Shown: positions 39,422-48,745 of the stretch, piece by piece | Numbering within the stretch: the first letter of the stretch is position 1 | Layout of the letters: each line of letters starts with the position of its first letter | Assembly: GCF_000379685.1 (NCBI RefSeq) | Contig: NZ_KB903292.1 | Location: 62,001 to 126,000, forward strand | DNA from: Catelliglobosispora koreensis DSM 44566 | Lineage (GTDB): Bacteria > Actinomycetota > Actinomycetes > Mycobacteriales > Micromonosporaceae | Length of the DNA stretch: 64,000 nt | Direction: 5' to 3' | Position numbers and translations under genes: made by a program | The notes under the pieces: model-generated | Database searches by the model: none | What the model saw: only the letters and a program-made list of their open reading frames with translations | Told to the model about the DNA's origin: nothing

Positions 39422-40325
39422 GCGTCGCCAAGTCAGCGTCCGTCAACTTAACTTCGGTCATGATCTCCCTTAGTTGAGAAACGTTGCGCGCGCTAGCGAT
39501 CGGGGCGAGCACGGTCGGCTGCGCCCTAAGCCAGGCGAGAGCGACAGCTGCGAGTGGGACGCCGTGCTTTTGCGAGACCGTGTCCAGCGCGCTCAAAACC
39601 ATTAGCCCGCGCGGATCGTCAAGGTGCTTGCTCGCGTTCGCGGCACGGGGACTGCCACTGTCCGTCTGGCCGGGGCGGTACTTGCCGGTGAGGAAGCCAC
39701 GGGCGAGGCCGAAATACGGGACGCACGCCAGAGCATTAGTCGCCACGGTTTCGGCGAGCGGGCCCTCGTATTTGGCGCGGTCGATCAGGTTGTAGTGCGG
39801 CTGCAGCACCTCATATCTGGCGAGCCCGCTGCTGTGGGAGATGGCGAGACTTTCGGCCAGACGGTCCGCGCTGTAGTTGGAAGCGCCCAGATAGCGGACC
39901 TTCCCGTCCTTGACGAGAGCGTCGAACCCGGCGATGGTCTCCTCCAGCGGGGTCGACGGGTCGTCCTGGTGGGCGTAATAGAGGTCGATGTGGTCCACGC
40001 CCAGGCGGCGCAACGAGTTCTCGGCCGCGGTGCGGATGCCCTCGGGGTTGAGCGTCATGTGCCCGGCGAGCATGCCGACCTTGGTGGCGATGATCATCTG
40101 GTCGCGGTTGCCGCGGGCCTTCATCCAGCGCCCGACGATGCTTTCCGACTCGCCACCTTGGTGGCCGGGGACCCAGGCTGAGTACACGTCGGCGGTGTCG
40201 ATGAAATTGCCGCCCGCTTCGGCGTAGATATCGAGAACGGCGAATGACTGCTCCTCGTCGGCCGTCCAGCCGAACACGTTGCCGCCGAGGCAGAGGGGGC
40301 GCGAAATAATCTCAGCGAAAGCCAT
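39411..40325 (-). CDS. Aldo/keto reductase
   Basis: A 304-residue NADPH-dependent reductase. The catalytic tetrad is visible: Asp and Tyr in FIDTADVYSAW, Lys in IIATKVGM, His in LYYAHQDD. The barrel end reads VLAPIASARNVSQL, the 2'-phosphate contact region. YajO/tas-like group; the carbonyl substrate is unknown. It is divergent from the S41 peptidase gene with only 24 bp between start codons; TACACT lies 7 bases before its ATG. Confidence 0.9.
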   Translation of the reverse strand: MAFAEIISRPLCLGGNVFGWTADEEQSFAVLDIYAEAGGNFIDTADVYSAWVPGHQGGESESIVGRWMKARGNRDQMIIATKVGMLAGHMTLNPEGIRTAAENSLRRLGVDHIDLYYAHQDDPSTPLEETIAGFDALVKDGKVRYLGASNYSADRLAESLAISHSSGLARYEVLQPHYNLIDRAKYEGPLAETVATNALACVPYFGLARGFLTGKYRPGQTDSGSPRAANASKHLDDPRGLMVLSALDTVSQKHGVPLAAVALAWLRAQPTVLAPIASARNVSQLREIMTEVKLTDADLATLSG

Positions 40326-40332
40326 GGCGGCG

Positions 40333-40342
40333 AGTGTACTTT
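40333..40342. promoter_or_regulatory. Overlapping divergent -10 boxes (reductase / S41 peptidase)
   Basis: AGTGTACTTT holds TACACT on the minus strand (40338-40333) and TACTTT on the plus strand (40337-40342), sharing the central T-A. Each is exactly 7 bases from its own ATG (40325 minus, 40350 plus) and neither gene has a ribosome site: a compact symmetrical bidirectional promoter for two leaderless mRNAs. Confidence 0.6.
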
Positions 40343-40349
40343 CGCTGCC

Positions 40350-41282
40350 ATGGCTTCTCCTCTTATCGATGCGGCCCTCGAACAGCTGTGCAGCAAGTAC
40401 GTTTTTCCGGACAAAGCGGCGGCTGCCGCCAAGGTGATCCGGTCACGCGACTACTCAGGGCTTTCCGAGGAGGAGCTTTGCGAGAAACTCACGGCCGATC
40501 TTTTCGAGCTTTGTGCCGACAAACATTTGCGGGTACGCGTGAGAGCGCGCGAGCTGCAAGAAGGTGGCCAGAGCGAAGGGGCCGCTGAGGCCGCCTGGCG
40601 CGAATATCTGCGCACCACGAACTATCGCATCGCTCGCGTGGAGCGGCTCGACGGCAACGTGGGCTACCTGGATCTGCGCGGCGTGCCCGATCCGGCCAAT
40701 GGCGCCAAGGCCATGGCCGCGGCGATGGAACTCGTGAGCAACACCGATGCCTTGATCATCGACTTGCGGAAGAACCGGGGCGGATCGCCTGACGGCGTCA
40801 TCTTCTGGTGCAGCTACTTCTTCAAGGACGAAGAGACCCACCTGAACAGCATCTATGACGGGGAAACCAAGCAGACCAAGCAATATTGGAGCCTTGCCTG
40901 GGTGCCCGGGTCCCGTTACCTGGACAAGCCGGTCTATGTGCTGGTCAGCAACTTCACCTTCTCGGCCGGTGAGGAGTTGTGCTACAACCTCCAGGCGCAG
41001 AAGCGGGCTGTCCTCATTGGACAGACCACGCGCGGCGGAGCCCACCCGACGGACAGTTTCCCGCTGTCAGACACGGTCGAAATCACCGTCCCGGTGGCGC
41101 GTTCCATCAACCCGGTCACCGGAACCAACTGGGAAGGTGTGGGCGTAGCGCCTGACATCTCCGTGCCTTCCGAGGAAGCGTTCGACCTCGCTTACCGCAA
41201 GGCCCTCGCCGACGTGGTGTCGGCCTCAACCGTCGCCGCCATCAAGGAAGAAGCTCAGCAAGCGCTATCCGACCTGGGCTAG
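40350..41282 (+). CDS. S41-family peptidase-like protein (IRBP/TSP type)
   Basis: 310 residues without a signal peptide. An N-terminal helical cap (about 1-85) is followed by the S41 core: NVGYLDLRGVPD, ALIIDLRKNRGGSPDG (tail-specific protease strand), and VLVSNFTFSAGEELCYNLQ with the presumed nucleophile Ser in T-F-S-A-G-E; the IGQTTRGGAHP stretch follows. The Lys/Glu partners are plausible but not proved. No PDZ domain is seen, as in the retinoid-binding-protein-like group. TACTTT lies 7 bases before the ATG. Confidence 0.85.
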   Translation: MASPLIDAALEQLCSKYVFPDKAAAAAKVIRSRDYSGLSEEELCEKLTADLFELCADKHLRVRVRARELQEGGQSEGAAEAAWREYLRTTNYRIARVERLDGNVGYLDLRGVPDPANGAKAMAAAMELVSNTDALIIDLRKNRGGSPDGVIFWCSYFFKDEETHLNSIYDGETKQTKQYWSLAWVPGSRYLDKPVYVLVSNFTFSAGEELCYNLQAQKRAVLIGQTTRGGAHPTDSFPLSDTVEITVPVARSINPVTGTNWEGVGVAPDISVPSEEAFDLAYRKALADVVSASTVAAIKEEAQQALSDLG

Positions 41283-41312
41283 CAGTCCGTAGCGCGGCCG
41301 GGCCGGAAGGCC

Positions 41313-42065
41313 TCAGGCGATCCGGTCGGGTCGCGTGTAGACGTTCATTGACTCCCCGCGCAGGAAACCGATGAGTGTCATTCCGGCCTCCTGCGCGGTG
41401 TCCACCGCGAGCGTGCTCGGCGCGGAAACGGCTGCCACGATGGGCGCCCCGGCGACCCAGGCTTTCTGCGTGAGTTCGAAGCTGGCCCTGCCTGACAACA
41501 GCACGAGATGTCCCGTGAGCGGGAGCTGCCCGCGTTGCCACAGCGTGCCGATCACTTTGTCCATCGCGTTGTGCCGGCCTACGTCTTCTCGGGCGATGAC
41601 GAGCTGACCGTCAGGGGTGAAGACACCAACCGCGTGCGTCCCGCCCGTGTGCCGGAAACTCTTCTGCGCCGCGGACAGTTTGGCCGGGAGTCCGTTTAGG
41701 ACAGTCTTGCTAACGCGGGTGAGGTCTTGCGAGACGTCGTGCTGTGAGTGCACTTTGACCGAGTCGATGCTCGCCTTGCCGCATATGCCACAGGAACTGG
41801 TGGTGTAGAAGTTCCTCGGCGGTGGTGCGGCGCCAGTTAGCTCCACTTCAACGACATTCGGCGTGTCCGTGCACAACTTCGCACCACGGATGTTGGTGAT
41901 GCCCTCGGTATAGAGGAAGCCGAGCGCGAGCTCGACTTCGCTGCCGGGTGTGCGCATGGTGACGGTAAAAGGCGTTCCGTTCACGCGGATTTCCAGCGGC
42001 TCCTCAACGGCCAGCAAGTCCGCGCCCTTGCCCTCGACCGTCCTGCGTTCGTAAGACGTGCTCAT
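41313..42065 (-). CDS. fdhD: FdhD sulfurtransferase for formate dehydrogenase
   Basis: A 250-residue protein that transfers sulfur to the molybdenum cofactor of formate dehydrogenase, an essential activation step. Seen: the C-x-x-C loop in YTTSSCGICGKAS, the cofactor-binding FRHTGGTHAVGVF and IAREDVGRHNAMDKVIG, and LLSGRASFELTQKA. Its ATG overlaps the stop of the upstream molybdoenzyme gene (ATGA), so the maturation factor is made along with its client. Confidence 0.95.
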   Translation of the reverse strand: MSTSYERRTVEGKGADLLAVEEPLEIRVNGTPFTVTMRTPGSEVELALGFLYTEGITNIRGAKLCTDTPNVVEVELTGAAPPPRNFYTTSSCGICGKASIDSVKVHSQHDVSQDLTRVSKTVLNGLPAKLSAAQKSFRHTGGTHAVGVFTPDGQLVIAREDVGRHNAMDKVIGTLWQRGQLPLTGHLVLLSGRASFELTQKAWVAGAPIVAAVSAPSTLAVDTAQEAGMTLIGFLRGESMNVYTRPDRIA

Positions 42066-44374
42066 CGCTTCACCAGGCGGATGATGATTTGCTTGGAAAC
42101 AGGCGTGTTTGAGCCGTGCGCGGTGGAGTCCAGGGGCACGAGGACGTTCGCCTCAGGGAAATACGCCGCGGCACATCCCTCGACGGTGGGGTAGGCGACC
42201 GCCCGGAACGCCTCGGCCTTGCGTTCGCGGTCGGGCCACTCGCTCACGATGTCGATGACTTCACCGTCTTGGATGCCGTGCCTTTCGAGGTCAGCGGGGC
42301 TGACGAAGATGACGCGGCGCTCGCCCTTGATGCCGCGATAGCGGTCGTCGAGCCCATAGATCGTGGTGTTGTACTGATCGTGGCTTCTCAGCGTCTGCAA
42401 CAACAACCGGCCCTCCGGCACGCTGACCGTCGTTAGTGGACTGCTCGTGAACACGGCCTTCCCGCTCGCCGTGGGGAACGTGCGGCTGTCGCGCGGCCCC
42501 TGGGCGAGGGTGAAACCATCGCCCTGAACGCGGCTCTCAAAGTCTTCGAACCCGGGCACGACCTGAGCGATCAGAGCCCGGACCGTGCGGTAATCGTCTT
42601 GATAGGACTGCCAGTCGAGGTTCAGCGTCGCCTTGGCGAGTTCGCAAACAATTGCGGCCTCGGACTTGAGTTCCGCTGAGGCTGGCTTGAGTTTGCCGCG
42701 TGACGTGTGCACGGTCGACATCGAATCTTCGACGGTCACCACGCCCGCTGGATCGGCTTCGGTGCGCCCTAGGCACGGCAGGATCAGGGCCGTCTGCTCC
42801 TGGCTGACAATCGCATGTGAGCGGTTGAGTTTCGTCGAGATGTGCACGGCGAGGTCCAGCTTGCGCATCGCGTTCTCGGTGACCTCGGTGTCCGGGGTCG
42901 CGGCCGCGAAGTTGCCGCCCATGCCGACGAACACTTTCGCGTGCCCGTCACGCATCGCCCGGATGGACTCAACAGTGTCGTAGCCACGTCTTTCGGGCAC
43001 GTCGACTGGCATCTTGACCGCCCACGGCGGCACCTCGTGGTAGATCCCCATCGTCCGGTCGCCCTGGACGTTGGAGTGCCCGCGCACGGGACAGAGCCCG
43101 GCACCCGGTTTGCCGACCATGCCCCGCAACAACTGGACGTTGACTATCTCCTGAATCGTGGCCACGGCGTCACGGCCCTGGGTCAGCCCCATCGCCCAGC
43201 ACACGATCGTCGCGTCACTATCGGCGAACATCCGCGCCGCCGCCTCAATGCTCTCCGCGGTCAGTCCCGTCGCCGCAACAATCCTCGCGGCAATTTCCTG
43301 GCCATCCGCTCCACCCTCCGCCGCTGGCTCGACCGCTCCCGGAAGGTCGGGCGCTGAAGGAGTTGGCGCGGGTGCCGCGACGTGGCCGGGCGATATTGCG
43401 CGAAGGTGGGCGGCCAGCGCGGCGTGGGACGCGGCGTAATCGGCGAAGCCCGCCGTGTGAGTGTCCACAAACGACTGATCGACGGCGTTCCAGGCGAGCA
43501 GATGCGCACCAATGGCCTGGAACAGGGCGAGGTCGCCGCCAACGCGGATCGGCAGGTGCAGATCGGACAGATCCGTGCCCCGGCCGAGAATCCCGCTCAC
43601 CTTCTGTGGATTCTTGAACCGCATCAAGCCCGCCTCGGGCAACGGGTTGATGCTGATAATCCTGGCCCCGTTGCGCTTTGCCGTCTCCAGAGCGGCCAGC
43701 ATGCGCGGGTGGTTCGTGCCCGGGTTCTGTCCCGCGATCACGATCAGCCGGGCGTGATGGATGTCATCAAGCGTCACGGTGCCCTTGCCCACACCGATAG
43801 TCGCGTTCAGGGCGACGCCGCTGGACTCGTGGCACATGTTGGAGCAGTCCGGCAGATTGTTCGTCCCGTAAGCACGGGCAAACATCTGATAGAGGAACGC
43901 CGCTTCATTTGACGTCCTGCCCGAGGTGTAGAACAGCGCCTGATCAGGCTGGATGGCGTTGAGATGACGTGCCGTCACGGCGAAGGCCTCAGCCCAGTCG
44001 ACCGGGACGTAGTGAACGCTGCCGGGACGCTTGATCATGGGAGAGGTGAGCCGGCCCTGCTGGCCCAGCCAGTAATCGGTCTGCTGATTCAGCTCGGTGA
44101 CAGAGTGCTGGGCGAAGAACTCGGGCGTGACTCTGCGAAGGGTCGCCTCCTCGGCCACCGCCTTGGCACCGTTCTCACAGAACTCAAAGTGGGATCGCTT
44201 GTCCGCGCCTGGTTCCGGCCATGCGCAGCCGGGGCAGTCAAACCCCTGAACCTGGTTCACTTTTAGCAGCGTGAGCGCCGTGCGGCGTACCCCCATCTGG
44301 GTTATGGCTTTGGAAAGACCATGGGTAACCCCGGGTAAGCCGGCGGCGGACTTCTTTGGCCGTTTCGTCGCCAT
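42062..44374 (-). CDS. FdhF/YdeP-family molybdopterin oxidoreductase
   Basis: A 770-residue bis-MGD enzyme of the formate dehydrogenase alpha/YdeP group. The N-terminus has cysteines for an iron-sulfur site (DCPGCAWPEPGADKRSHFEFC), then the cofactor domains (RTSNEAAFLYQMFARAYGTNN, CSNMCHESSG, GKPGAGLCPVRGHSNVQGD) and a C-terminal MopB-binding domain (LLLQTLRSHDQYNTTIYG). No Sec insertion is needed. Cysteine or another residue as Mo ligand cannot be settled by eye. It overlaps fdhD, which supports a formate dehydrogenase role. No electron-transfer subunits are adjacent, as is usual for this soluble group. Confidence 0.9.
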   Translation of the reverse strand: MATKRPKKSAAGLPGVTHGLSKAITQMGVRRTALTLLKVNQVQGFDCPGCAWPEPGADKRSHFEFCENGAKAVAEEATLRRVTPEFFAQHSVTELNQQTDYWLGQQGRLTSPMIKRPGSVHYVPVDWAEAFAVTARHLNAIQPDQALFYTSGRTSNEAAFLYQMFARAYGTNNLPDCSNMCHESSGVALNATIGVGKGTVTLDDIHHARLIVIAGQNPGTNHPRMLAALETAKRNGARIISINPLPEAGLMRFKNPQKVSGILGRGTDLSDLHLPIRVGGDLALFQAIGAHLLAWNAVDQSFVDTHTAGFADYAASHAALAAHLRAISPGHVAAPAPTPSAPDLPGAVEPAAEGGADGQEIAARIVAATGLTAESIEAAARMFADSDATIVCWAMGLTQGRDAVATIQEIVNVQLLRGMVGKPGAGLCPVRGHSNVQGDRTMGIYHEVPPWAVKMPVDVPERRGYDTVESIRAMRDGHAKVFVGMGGNFAAATPDTEVTENAMRKLDLAVHISTKLNRSHAIVSQEQTALILPCLGRTEADPAGVVTVEDSMSTVHTSRGKLKPASAELKSEAAIVCELAKATLNLDWQSYQDDYRTVRALIAQVVPGFEDFESRVQGDGFTLAQGPRDSRTFPTASGKAVFTSSPLTTVSVPEGRLLLQTLRSHDQYNTTIYGLDDRYRGIKGERRVIFVSPADLERHGIQDGEVIDIVSEWPDRERKAEAFRAVAYPTVEGCAAAYFPEANVLVPLDSTAHGSNTPVSKQIIIRLVKR

Positions 44375-44395
44375 GCGAAAACCATCTCACATCGC

Positions 44396-44401
44396 TAGCC
44401 T
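44396..44401 (+). promoter_or_regulatory. TAGCCT -10-like box, leaderless geometry, small membrane protein
   Basis: TAGCCT lies 6 bases before ATG 44408 in the 27-bp divergent gap from the fdhF-type gene. Confidence 0.35.
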
Positions 44402-44407
44402 GTGCCG

Positions 44408-44680
44408 ATGCAGGACTTTATTGCCGCCCTCATGGCTGGCCTCGGCACGATTCTGGTGCTCGCGGGAGCCACGGTGACTGTTCTTAAGCCGGTGGCAGCA
44501 GAGCAGCCCGCCGGATTCACGGCCGAGACGGCCACCCCGGCCACCGGCTGGAAAAGGGTCGTGCGCCGTCTCGACGGTGCCGACCGGCTCATCGCCTGGG
44601 GCGTTGTGCTCCTCGTTCTGGCCGCTGTCGCGGCTGGCGCGATCTCGTTCAACTTCGGCGCGGAGGCAGGTAGTAAGTAG
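44408..44680 (+). CDS. Small two-helix membrane protein, unknown function
   Basis: 90 residues with two membrane helices (about 5-26 and 60-82) and a polar loop between them that holds VVRRLDGADRL. No family recognised. ATG 44408 is favoured over GTG 44402 because TAGCCT lies 6 bases upstream. A perfect hairpin terminator follows 10 bp after the stop, so it is a single-gene unit, divergent from fdhF. Confidence 0.65.
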   Translation: MQDFIAALMAGLGTILVLAGATVTVLKPVAAEQPAGFTAETATPATGWKRVVRRLDGADRLIAWGVVLLVLAAVAAGAISFNFGAEAGSK

Positions 44681-44690
44681 ACACGCGCCA

Positions 44691-44719
44691 CCCCCCGCCT
44701 TGAGCGTCAAGGCGGGGGG
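44691..44719 (+). terminator. Terminator between small membrane protein and ctaD
   Basis: Perfect 13-bp stem CCCCCCGCCTTGA (44691-44703) with its complement (44707-44719), loop GCG, followed by ATATTGT. Confidence 0.85.
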
Positions 44720-44761
44720 ATATTGTGCGTGGCGAGGTACGTGATCAGTAGGAGGCCAGAC

Positions 44762-46465
44762 GTGACCACCGTCGCACCGCAACCCATCGCGACCCGGCCA
44801 TACCCTGTGCGCAAGCAGGTCAAAGGGTCGGCGCTGTCGCGATTGCTGCGGACCACTGATGCCAAGCAGATCGGCATCATGTATATGGTCACCGCTTTCG
44901 CGTTCTTCCTGATCGGTGGCGTCATGGCGCTGCTGATGCGGGCTGAGCTCGCCAAGCCGGGCGCCGACTTCCTGTCGCCGGAACAGTTCAACCAGCTGTT
45001 CACCATGCACGGCACCATCATGCTGCTGTTCTTCGCGACGCCGATCGTGTTCGCCTTCGCGAACTTCGTCGTGCCGCTCCAGATTGGAGCGCCGGACGTT
45101 TCGTTCCCGCGGCTCAACAGCTTCGCCTACTGGCTCTACCTGTTCGGCGGGACGATGGCCGTGCTCGGCTTCCTGACCCCGAGCGGTGCCGCTGACTTCG
45201 GCTGGTTCGCCTACGCGCCGCTGAACGACGCCATCAACTCGCCGGGCATCGGTGCCGACCTGTGGATCACCGGTCTGGTGATCTCCGGTCTGGGCACGAT
45301 CCTCGGTGCTGTCAACATGATCACGACGATCCTGACGCTGCGTGCCCCGGGCATGACGATGTTCCGGATGTCGATCTTCACGTGGAACATCCTGGTCACG
45401 TCACTGCTCGTGCTCATGGTCTTCCCGCTGCTCGCCGCCGCCCTGATGGCCCTCCTGGCGGACCGTCGCCTCGGCGCCCACGTCTTCGACCCCGCCACCG
45501 GCGGCCCGATGCTGTGGCAGCACCTGTTCTGGTTCTTCGGCCACCCCGAGGTGTACATCGTCGCGCTGCCGTTCTTCGGCATCATCTCCGAGGTCATCCC
45601 GGTGTTCAGCCGCAAGCCGATCTTCGGCTACACCGGTCTGGTCGCCGCGACCCTGCTGATCGCGGCGCTGTCGATGAGCGTGTGGGCACACCACATGTTC
45701 GCCACTGGCCAAGTGCTGTTGCCCTTCTTCAGCTTCTTAAGTTTCTTGATCGCTGTGCCGACCGGTATGAAGTTCTTCAACTGGATAGGCACGATGTGGC
45801 GAGGGCAAATAACCTTCGAGACACCGATGTTGTTCTCGATCGGCTTCCTCGTGACCTTCCTCTTTGGAGGGCTCTCGGGCGTGCTGCTCGCCTCGCCGCC
45901 GGTCGACTTCCACGTGTCGGACTCCTACTTCGTGGTCGCGCACTTCCACTACGTGCTCTTCGGCACGATCGTGTTCGCCGTTTACGCCGGGATCTACTTC
46001 TGGTTCCCGAAGATGTTCGGCCGCATGCTCGACGAGCGCCTAGGCAAGGTGCACTTCTGGCTCACCACGATCGGCTTCCACGCCACGTTCCTGGTGCAGC
46101 ACTGGCTGGGCAACGAAGGCATGCCGCGCCGTTACTTCGACTACCTGCCGGGCGACGGTTTCACCACGCTGAACACGATCTCCACGGTCGGCGCGTTCAT
46201 CCTCGGCGCCTCCACACTGCCGTTCCTCTACAACGTGTGGAAGTCCTACCGCGTGGGCGAAATCGTGACCGTGAACGACCCGTGGGGCCACGGCAACTCG
46301 CTCGAGTGGGCCACGTCCTGCCCGCCGCCGCTGCGCAACTTCGACCGCATGCCCCGCATCCGCTCCGAGCGCCCCGCGTTCGACGCGAAGTTCCCGCACC
46401 TGGCCGTGGCCACCGGAACCTCAGCCCACAAGGCCGTGGAGTCCGTGGACAAGTCAGCCAAGTAA
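44762..46465 (+). CDS. ctaD: Cytochrome c oxidase subunit I
   Basis: The 567-residue heme-copper subunit of the aa3 oxidase, with 12 membrane helices. Ligands visible: [15 protein letters not shown] (low-spin heme His), [19 protein letters not shown] (Cu-B His and the cross-linked His-Tyr), VWAHHMF (Cu-B His pair) and [12 protein letters not shown] (heme His pair). GTG 44762 has AGGAGG 6 bases upstream. It stands alone between two terminators; in many actinobacteria ctaD is likewise separate from the ctaC/E-qcr operon. Confidence 0.97.
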   Translation: MTTVAPQPIATRPYPVRKQVKGSALSRLLRTTDAKQIGIMYMVTAFAFFLIGGVMALLMRAELAKPGADFLSPEQFNQLFTMHGTIMLLFFATPIVFAFANFVVPLQIGAPDVSFPRLNSFAYWLYLFGGTMAVLGFLTPSGAADFGWFAYAPLNDAINSPGIGADLWITGLVISGLGTILGAVNMITTILTLRAPGMTMFRMSIFTWNILVTSLLVLMVFPLLAAALMALLADRRLGAHVFDPATGGPMLWQHLFWFFGHPEVYIVALPFFGIISEVIPVFSRKPIFGYTGLVAATLLIAALSMSVWAHHMFATGQVLLPFFSFLSFLIAVPTGMKFFNWIGTMWRGQITFETPMLFSIGFLVTFLFGGLSGVLLASPPVDFHVSDSYFVVAHFHYVLFGTIVFAVYAGIYFWFPKMFGRMLDERLGKVHFWLTTIGFHATFLVQHWLGNEGMPRRYFDYLPGDGFTTLNTISTVGAFILGASTLPFLYNVWKSYRVGEIVTVNDPWGHGNSLEWATSCPPPLRNFDRMPRIRSERPAFDAKFPHLAVATGTSAHKAVESVDKSAK

Positions 46466-46479
46466 TCGCTGCTTACCGC

Positions 46480-46509
46480 AACCGCCCGCCGCACTCGCGG
46501 CGGGCGGTT
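46480..46509. terminator. Bidirectional terminator, ctaD / LacI gene
   Basis: Stem AACCGCCCGCCGC (46480-46492) with its complement (46497-46509), 4-base loop, followed by TCTTAT; it ends 2 bp before the stop of the convergent LacI gene and begins 14 bp after the ctaD stop. Confidence 0.85.
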
Positions 46510-46511
46510 TC

Positions 46512-47474
46512 TTATGTGGACGAGCGCTCGATCAGATGGGTGGTCCAGAGGCGGGGTGGGGTGGCGGGGGTGCCGTCGATGAGGCTGGCGAGGAAGGTGA
46601 CCACGGCCGCTGCCGTGCCGGAGATGTCGAGCGCGACCGTCGTTAGCTGGGGTCTGAGTAACCGTGCGAGGGGCAGATCGTCGGCGCCCACGATGGCGAT
46701 GTCGTCGGGGACGCGAATGCCCGCGTCGGCCAAAGTGGACATGAGCAGCATCGCGTATTCGTCGTTGTAGGCGAACACGCCGTCGATGTCGCGCAGTAAC
46801 GGCAGCACTTCCTGAGCGGAGGCTGGGTCGAAGGCCAGGTCGATCTGAAGACCCGCGCCGAAGCCTTCCCGCCGGTCGAGGCCGATGTCGCGCAGGCCGT
46901 CTTCGCGCGGGACGATGACGGCGAGCTTGCGGCGGCCCTGGGAACGCAGGTGACGGGCGGCCAGAGCGCCGATCTCGGTTTGGTCGGCGACCAGGGTGGG
47001 GACCAAAGTGGACGGCTTCGGGCTGATGCCCACGACAGCTTTGACGCCCGCTTTCCGCAGCAGCCCAACAGACGCAGATGTCAGCTTCACCGTGTCCACG
47101 ATGATCGCGGCGGGCCGCAGTTCCGCCCACGCTCTCGCGGCTGCCATGCCCCGTGCTTGACGGGCGCCATAGGTGATCATCGTGTACCCGAGCGCGGTCA
47201 GCTCATGGTCGAGGTCTTCGATGAACCGCGTCGCCAGCGGGCCGAACGGGACGTCTGACAGCGGGAGCAGGACCAGCCCACTGTTGCCCGTCTTGAGGCT
47301 GCGGGCGCCCGCGTGACGCACGTAGCCGAGCTTCTCGGCGGCGCTCAAGACTTTGGCCCGGGTCTCCTCGGTGACCCGGCTGTCAGCCCGGTTATTGAGC
47401 ACGTAGGACACGGTCGCCTGAGAGACGCCGGCCAGGCGGGCGACGTCTGAACTCGTGGGCGGGCGGGCGGTCAT
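46512..47474 (-). CDS. LacI-family repressor of the adjacent sugar operon
   Basis: A 320-residue repressor: N-terminal helix-turn-helix and hinge (SSDVARLAGVSQATVSYVLNN, VLSAAEKLGYVRHAGARSL) and a periplasmic-binding-type sugar domain. ATG 47474 is favoured because GGAG precedes it by 4 bases; ATG 47483 in the same frame lacks one. A 20-bp perfect palindrome lies in the divergent region just before the MFS gene, so this protein should repress the MFS-hydrolase-PAP2-GH3 operon until a sugar binds. Confidence 0.9.
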   Translation of the reverse strand: MTARPPTSSDVARLAGVSQATVSYVLNNRADSRVTEETRAKVLSAAEKLGYVRHAGARSLKTGNSGLVLLPLSDVPFGPLATRFIEDLDHELTALGYTMITYGARQARGMAAARAWAELRPAAIIVDTVKLTSASVGLLRKAGVKAVVGISPKPSTLVPTLVADQTEIGALAARHLRSQGRRKLAVIVPREDGLRDIGLDRREGFGAGLQIDLAFDPASAQEVLPLLRDIDGVFAYNDEYAMLLMSTLADAGIRVPDDIAIVGADDLPLARLLRPQLTTVALDISGTAAAVVTFLASLIDGTPATPPRLWTTHLIERSST

Positions 47475-47527
47475 GGTCTCCATTCTGTAACGCGCTCTTG
47501 TCAGGGCTGTTTCCCGGGTGCTATCAA

Positions 47528-47547
47528 CTGCTTATACGTATAAGCAG
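47528..47547. promoter_or_regulatory. LacI-type operator, 20-bp perfect palindrome
   Basis: CTGCTTATACGTATAAGCAG is fully palindromic and lies 20 bp before the MFS start. The central C-G step and length match LacI-family operators. Confidence 0.8.
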
Positions 47548-47566
47548 CCCTCTTAGAGAGGATCAT

Positions 47567-48745
47567 ATGCGCCGTTTGCTGTCCCTGCTGCTCCTGGGCA
47601 ACACCGCGATGTACGCGGTTTACCTGGGCGTCGGTGGTCCGCTTGTGCAGACCGCCATCGCGAACATCGATCCCGCCAACAAGGTCAGCAACGCTGGCCT
47701 GGTCGCCGGGGTCAGCGCGATCTTCGCGACGCTGTTCAACCCGGTCGGAGGCGCTCTGTCCGACCGGACCCACTCCCGGTTCGGCCGCCGTAACCCGTGG
47801 CTGATCGGCGGTTCGCTGGCCGCCTTCCTAGCGCTCGCCTGGCTCGCGAACGCGACCTCCATCCTGATGATCCTGATCGCCTGGTCCCTGGCCCAGGCCA
47901 TGATGAACCTCTTCCAGGCCGCGCTGACCGCGATCGTGCCGGACCGCATCCCACGGGAGAAACGGGGCACCGCCTCAGCCGTGGTCGGGGTGGCAACTTC
48001 CATAGGAGCAGTTGTTGGTACTCAGATAGCCGCCGCCTACGTAGGAAAGCAAGCCGGGTTCTACCTCCTCGGCGGTGGCGTGGTCGCCGCGGCGCTCCTG
48101 GTCGTGCTGCTGAGCCGGGACCCGCGCCCGGGGCAATACGAGATAGTGCCGAAGGTCAAGAGCAGCAACCCGTTGCGGTTCAGTGACTTTCGCTGGGTCT
48201 TCATCGGCCGTGCCCTGATGGTGCTGAGTTACTTCATGGTGTTCATGTTCCAGCTCTACATTCTGGACGACTACATCACGCTGCCCAAAGGACTCGCACC
48301 CGCGGCGGGTGTCGCCACCCTGACGCTGGTCAACACGGCCTGTTCCTTTGTCGCCATCCTCGTGAGCGGACCGTTAGCGGACAAGCTCAACCGGTACCGC
48401 GTCTTCGTTCTCGTCGCGGGCATCGCCGGTGGGCTGGTTCTGTTGCTGCCGTTGGTGTCTCAGACCTGGGGCATGATGCTCGTCTTCACGGCCTTGCAGG
48501 GCATGGCTTTCGGGGTCTACATGGCGGTGGACACGGCGCTCGTCACGCTGGTGTTGCCGCGAGCGGAAAACGCCGCCCGGGACATGGGCGTACTCAACAT
48601 CGCTAACGCTGGCCCGCAAGTCGCCGGGCCGTTCGCTGCCGCGGGTGTCATCGCGATCGGTGGCTATCCGGCGCTATTCGTCGCGGGAGCGGTCATCGCG
48701 ATCGCCGCCGCGCTGACCGTTATTCCTATTAGGAGTGTCAAATGA
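47567..48745 (+). CDS. MFS sugar transporter (glycoside/SLC45-like)
   Basis: A 392-residue, 12-helix carrier. GGALSDRTHSRFGRRNPWLIGG is the motif A of the sugar-cation symporter and SLC45-like families (R-x-x-x-R-F-G-R-R-x-P). It probably imports the glycoside hydrolysed by the GH3 enzyme of the same operon. AGAGAGGA precedes ATG 47567; upstream in-frame codons lie inside the operator. It overlaps the next gene by ATGA. Confidence 0.85.
   Translation: MRRLLSLLLLGNTAMYAVYLGVGGPLVQTAIANIDPANKVSNAGLVAGVSAIFATLFNPVGGALSDRTHSRFGRRNPWLIGGSLAAFLALAWLANATSILMILIAWSLAQAMMNLFQAALTAIVPDRIPREKRGTASAVVGVATSIGAVVGTQIAAAYVGKQAGFYLLGGGVVAAALLVVLLSRDPRPGQYEIVPKVKSSNPLRFSDFRWVFIGRALMVLSYFMVFMFQLYILDDYITLPKGLAPAAGVATLTLVNTACSFVAILVSGPLADKLNRYRVFVLVAGIAGGLVLLLPLVSQTWGMMLVFTALQGMAFGVYMAVDTALVTLVLPRAENAARDMGVLNIANAGPQVAGPFAAAGVIAIGGYPALFVAGAVIAIAAALTVIPIRSVK

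Noticed and set aside
44691-44726. TTGAGC / TATTGT as the ctaD promoter
   Set aside because: The spacing of 15 bp is short and the -35 would lie inside the terminator stem; not convincing enough to list.
45262-46770. A 502-codon frame overlapping ctaD
   Set aside because: Arg/His/Pro-rich translation typical of an out-of-frame high-GC shadow; ctaD in the other frame has all heme and copper ligands.
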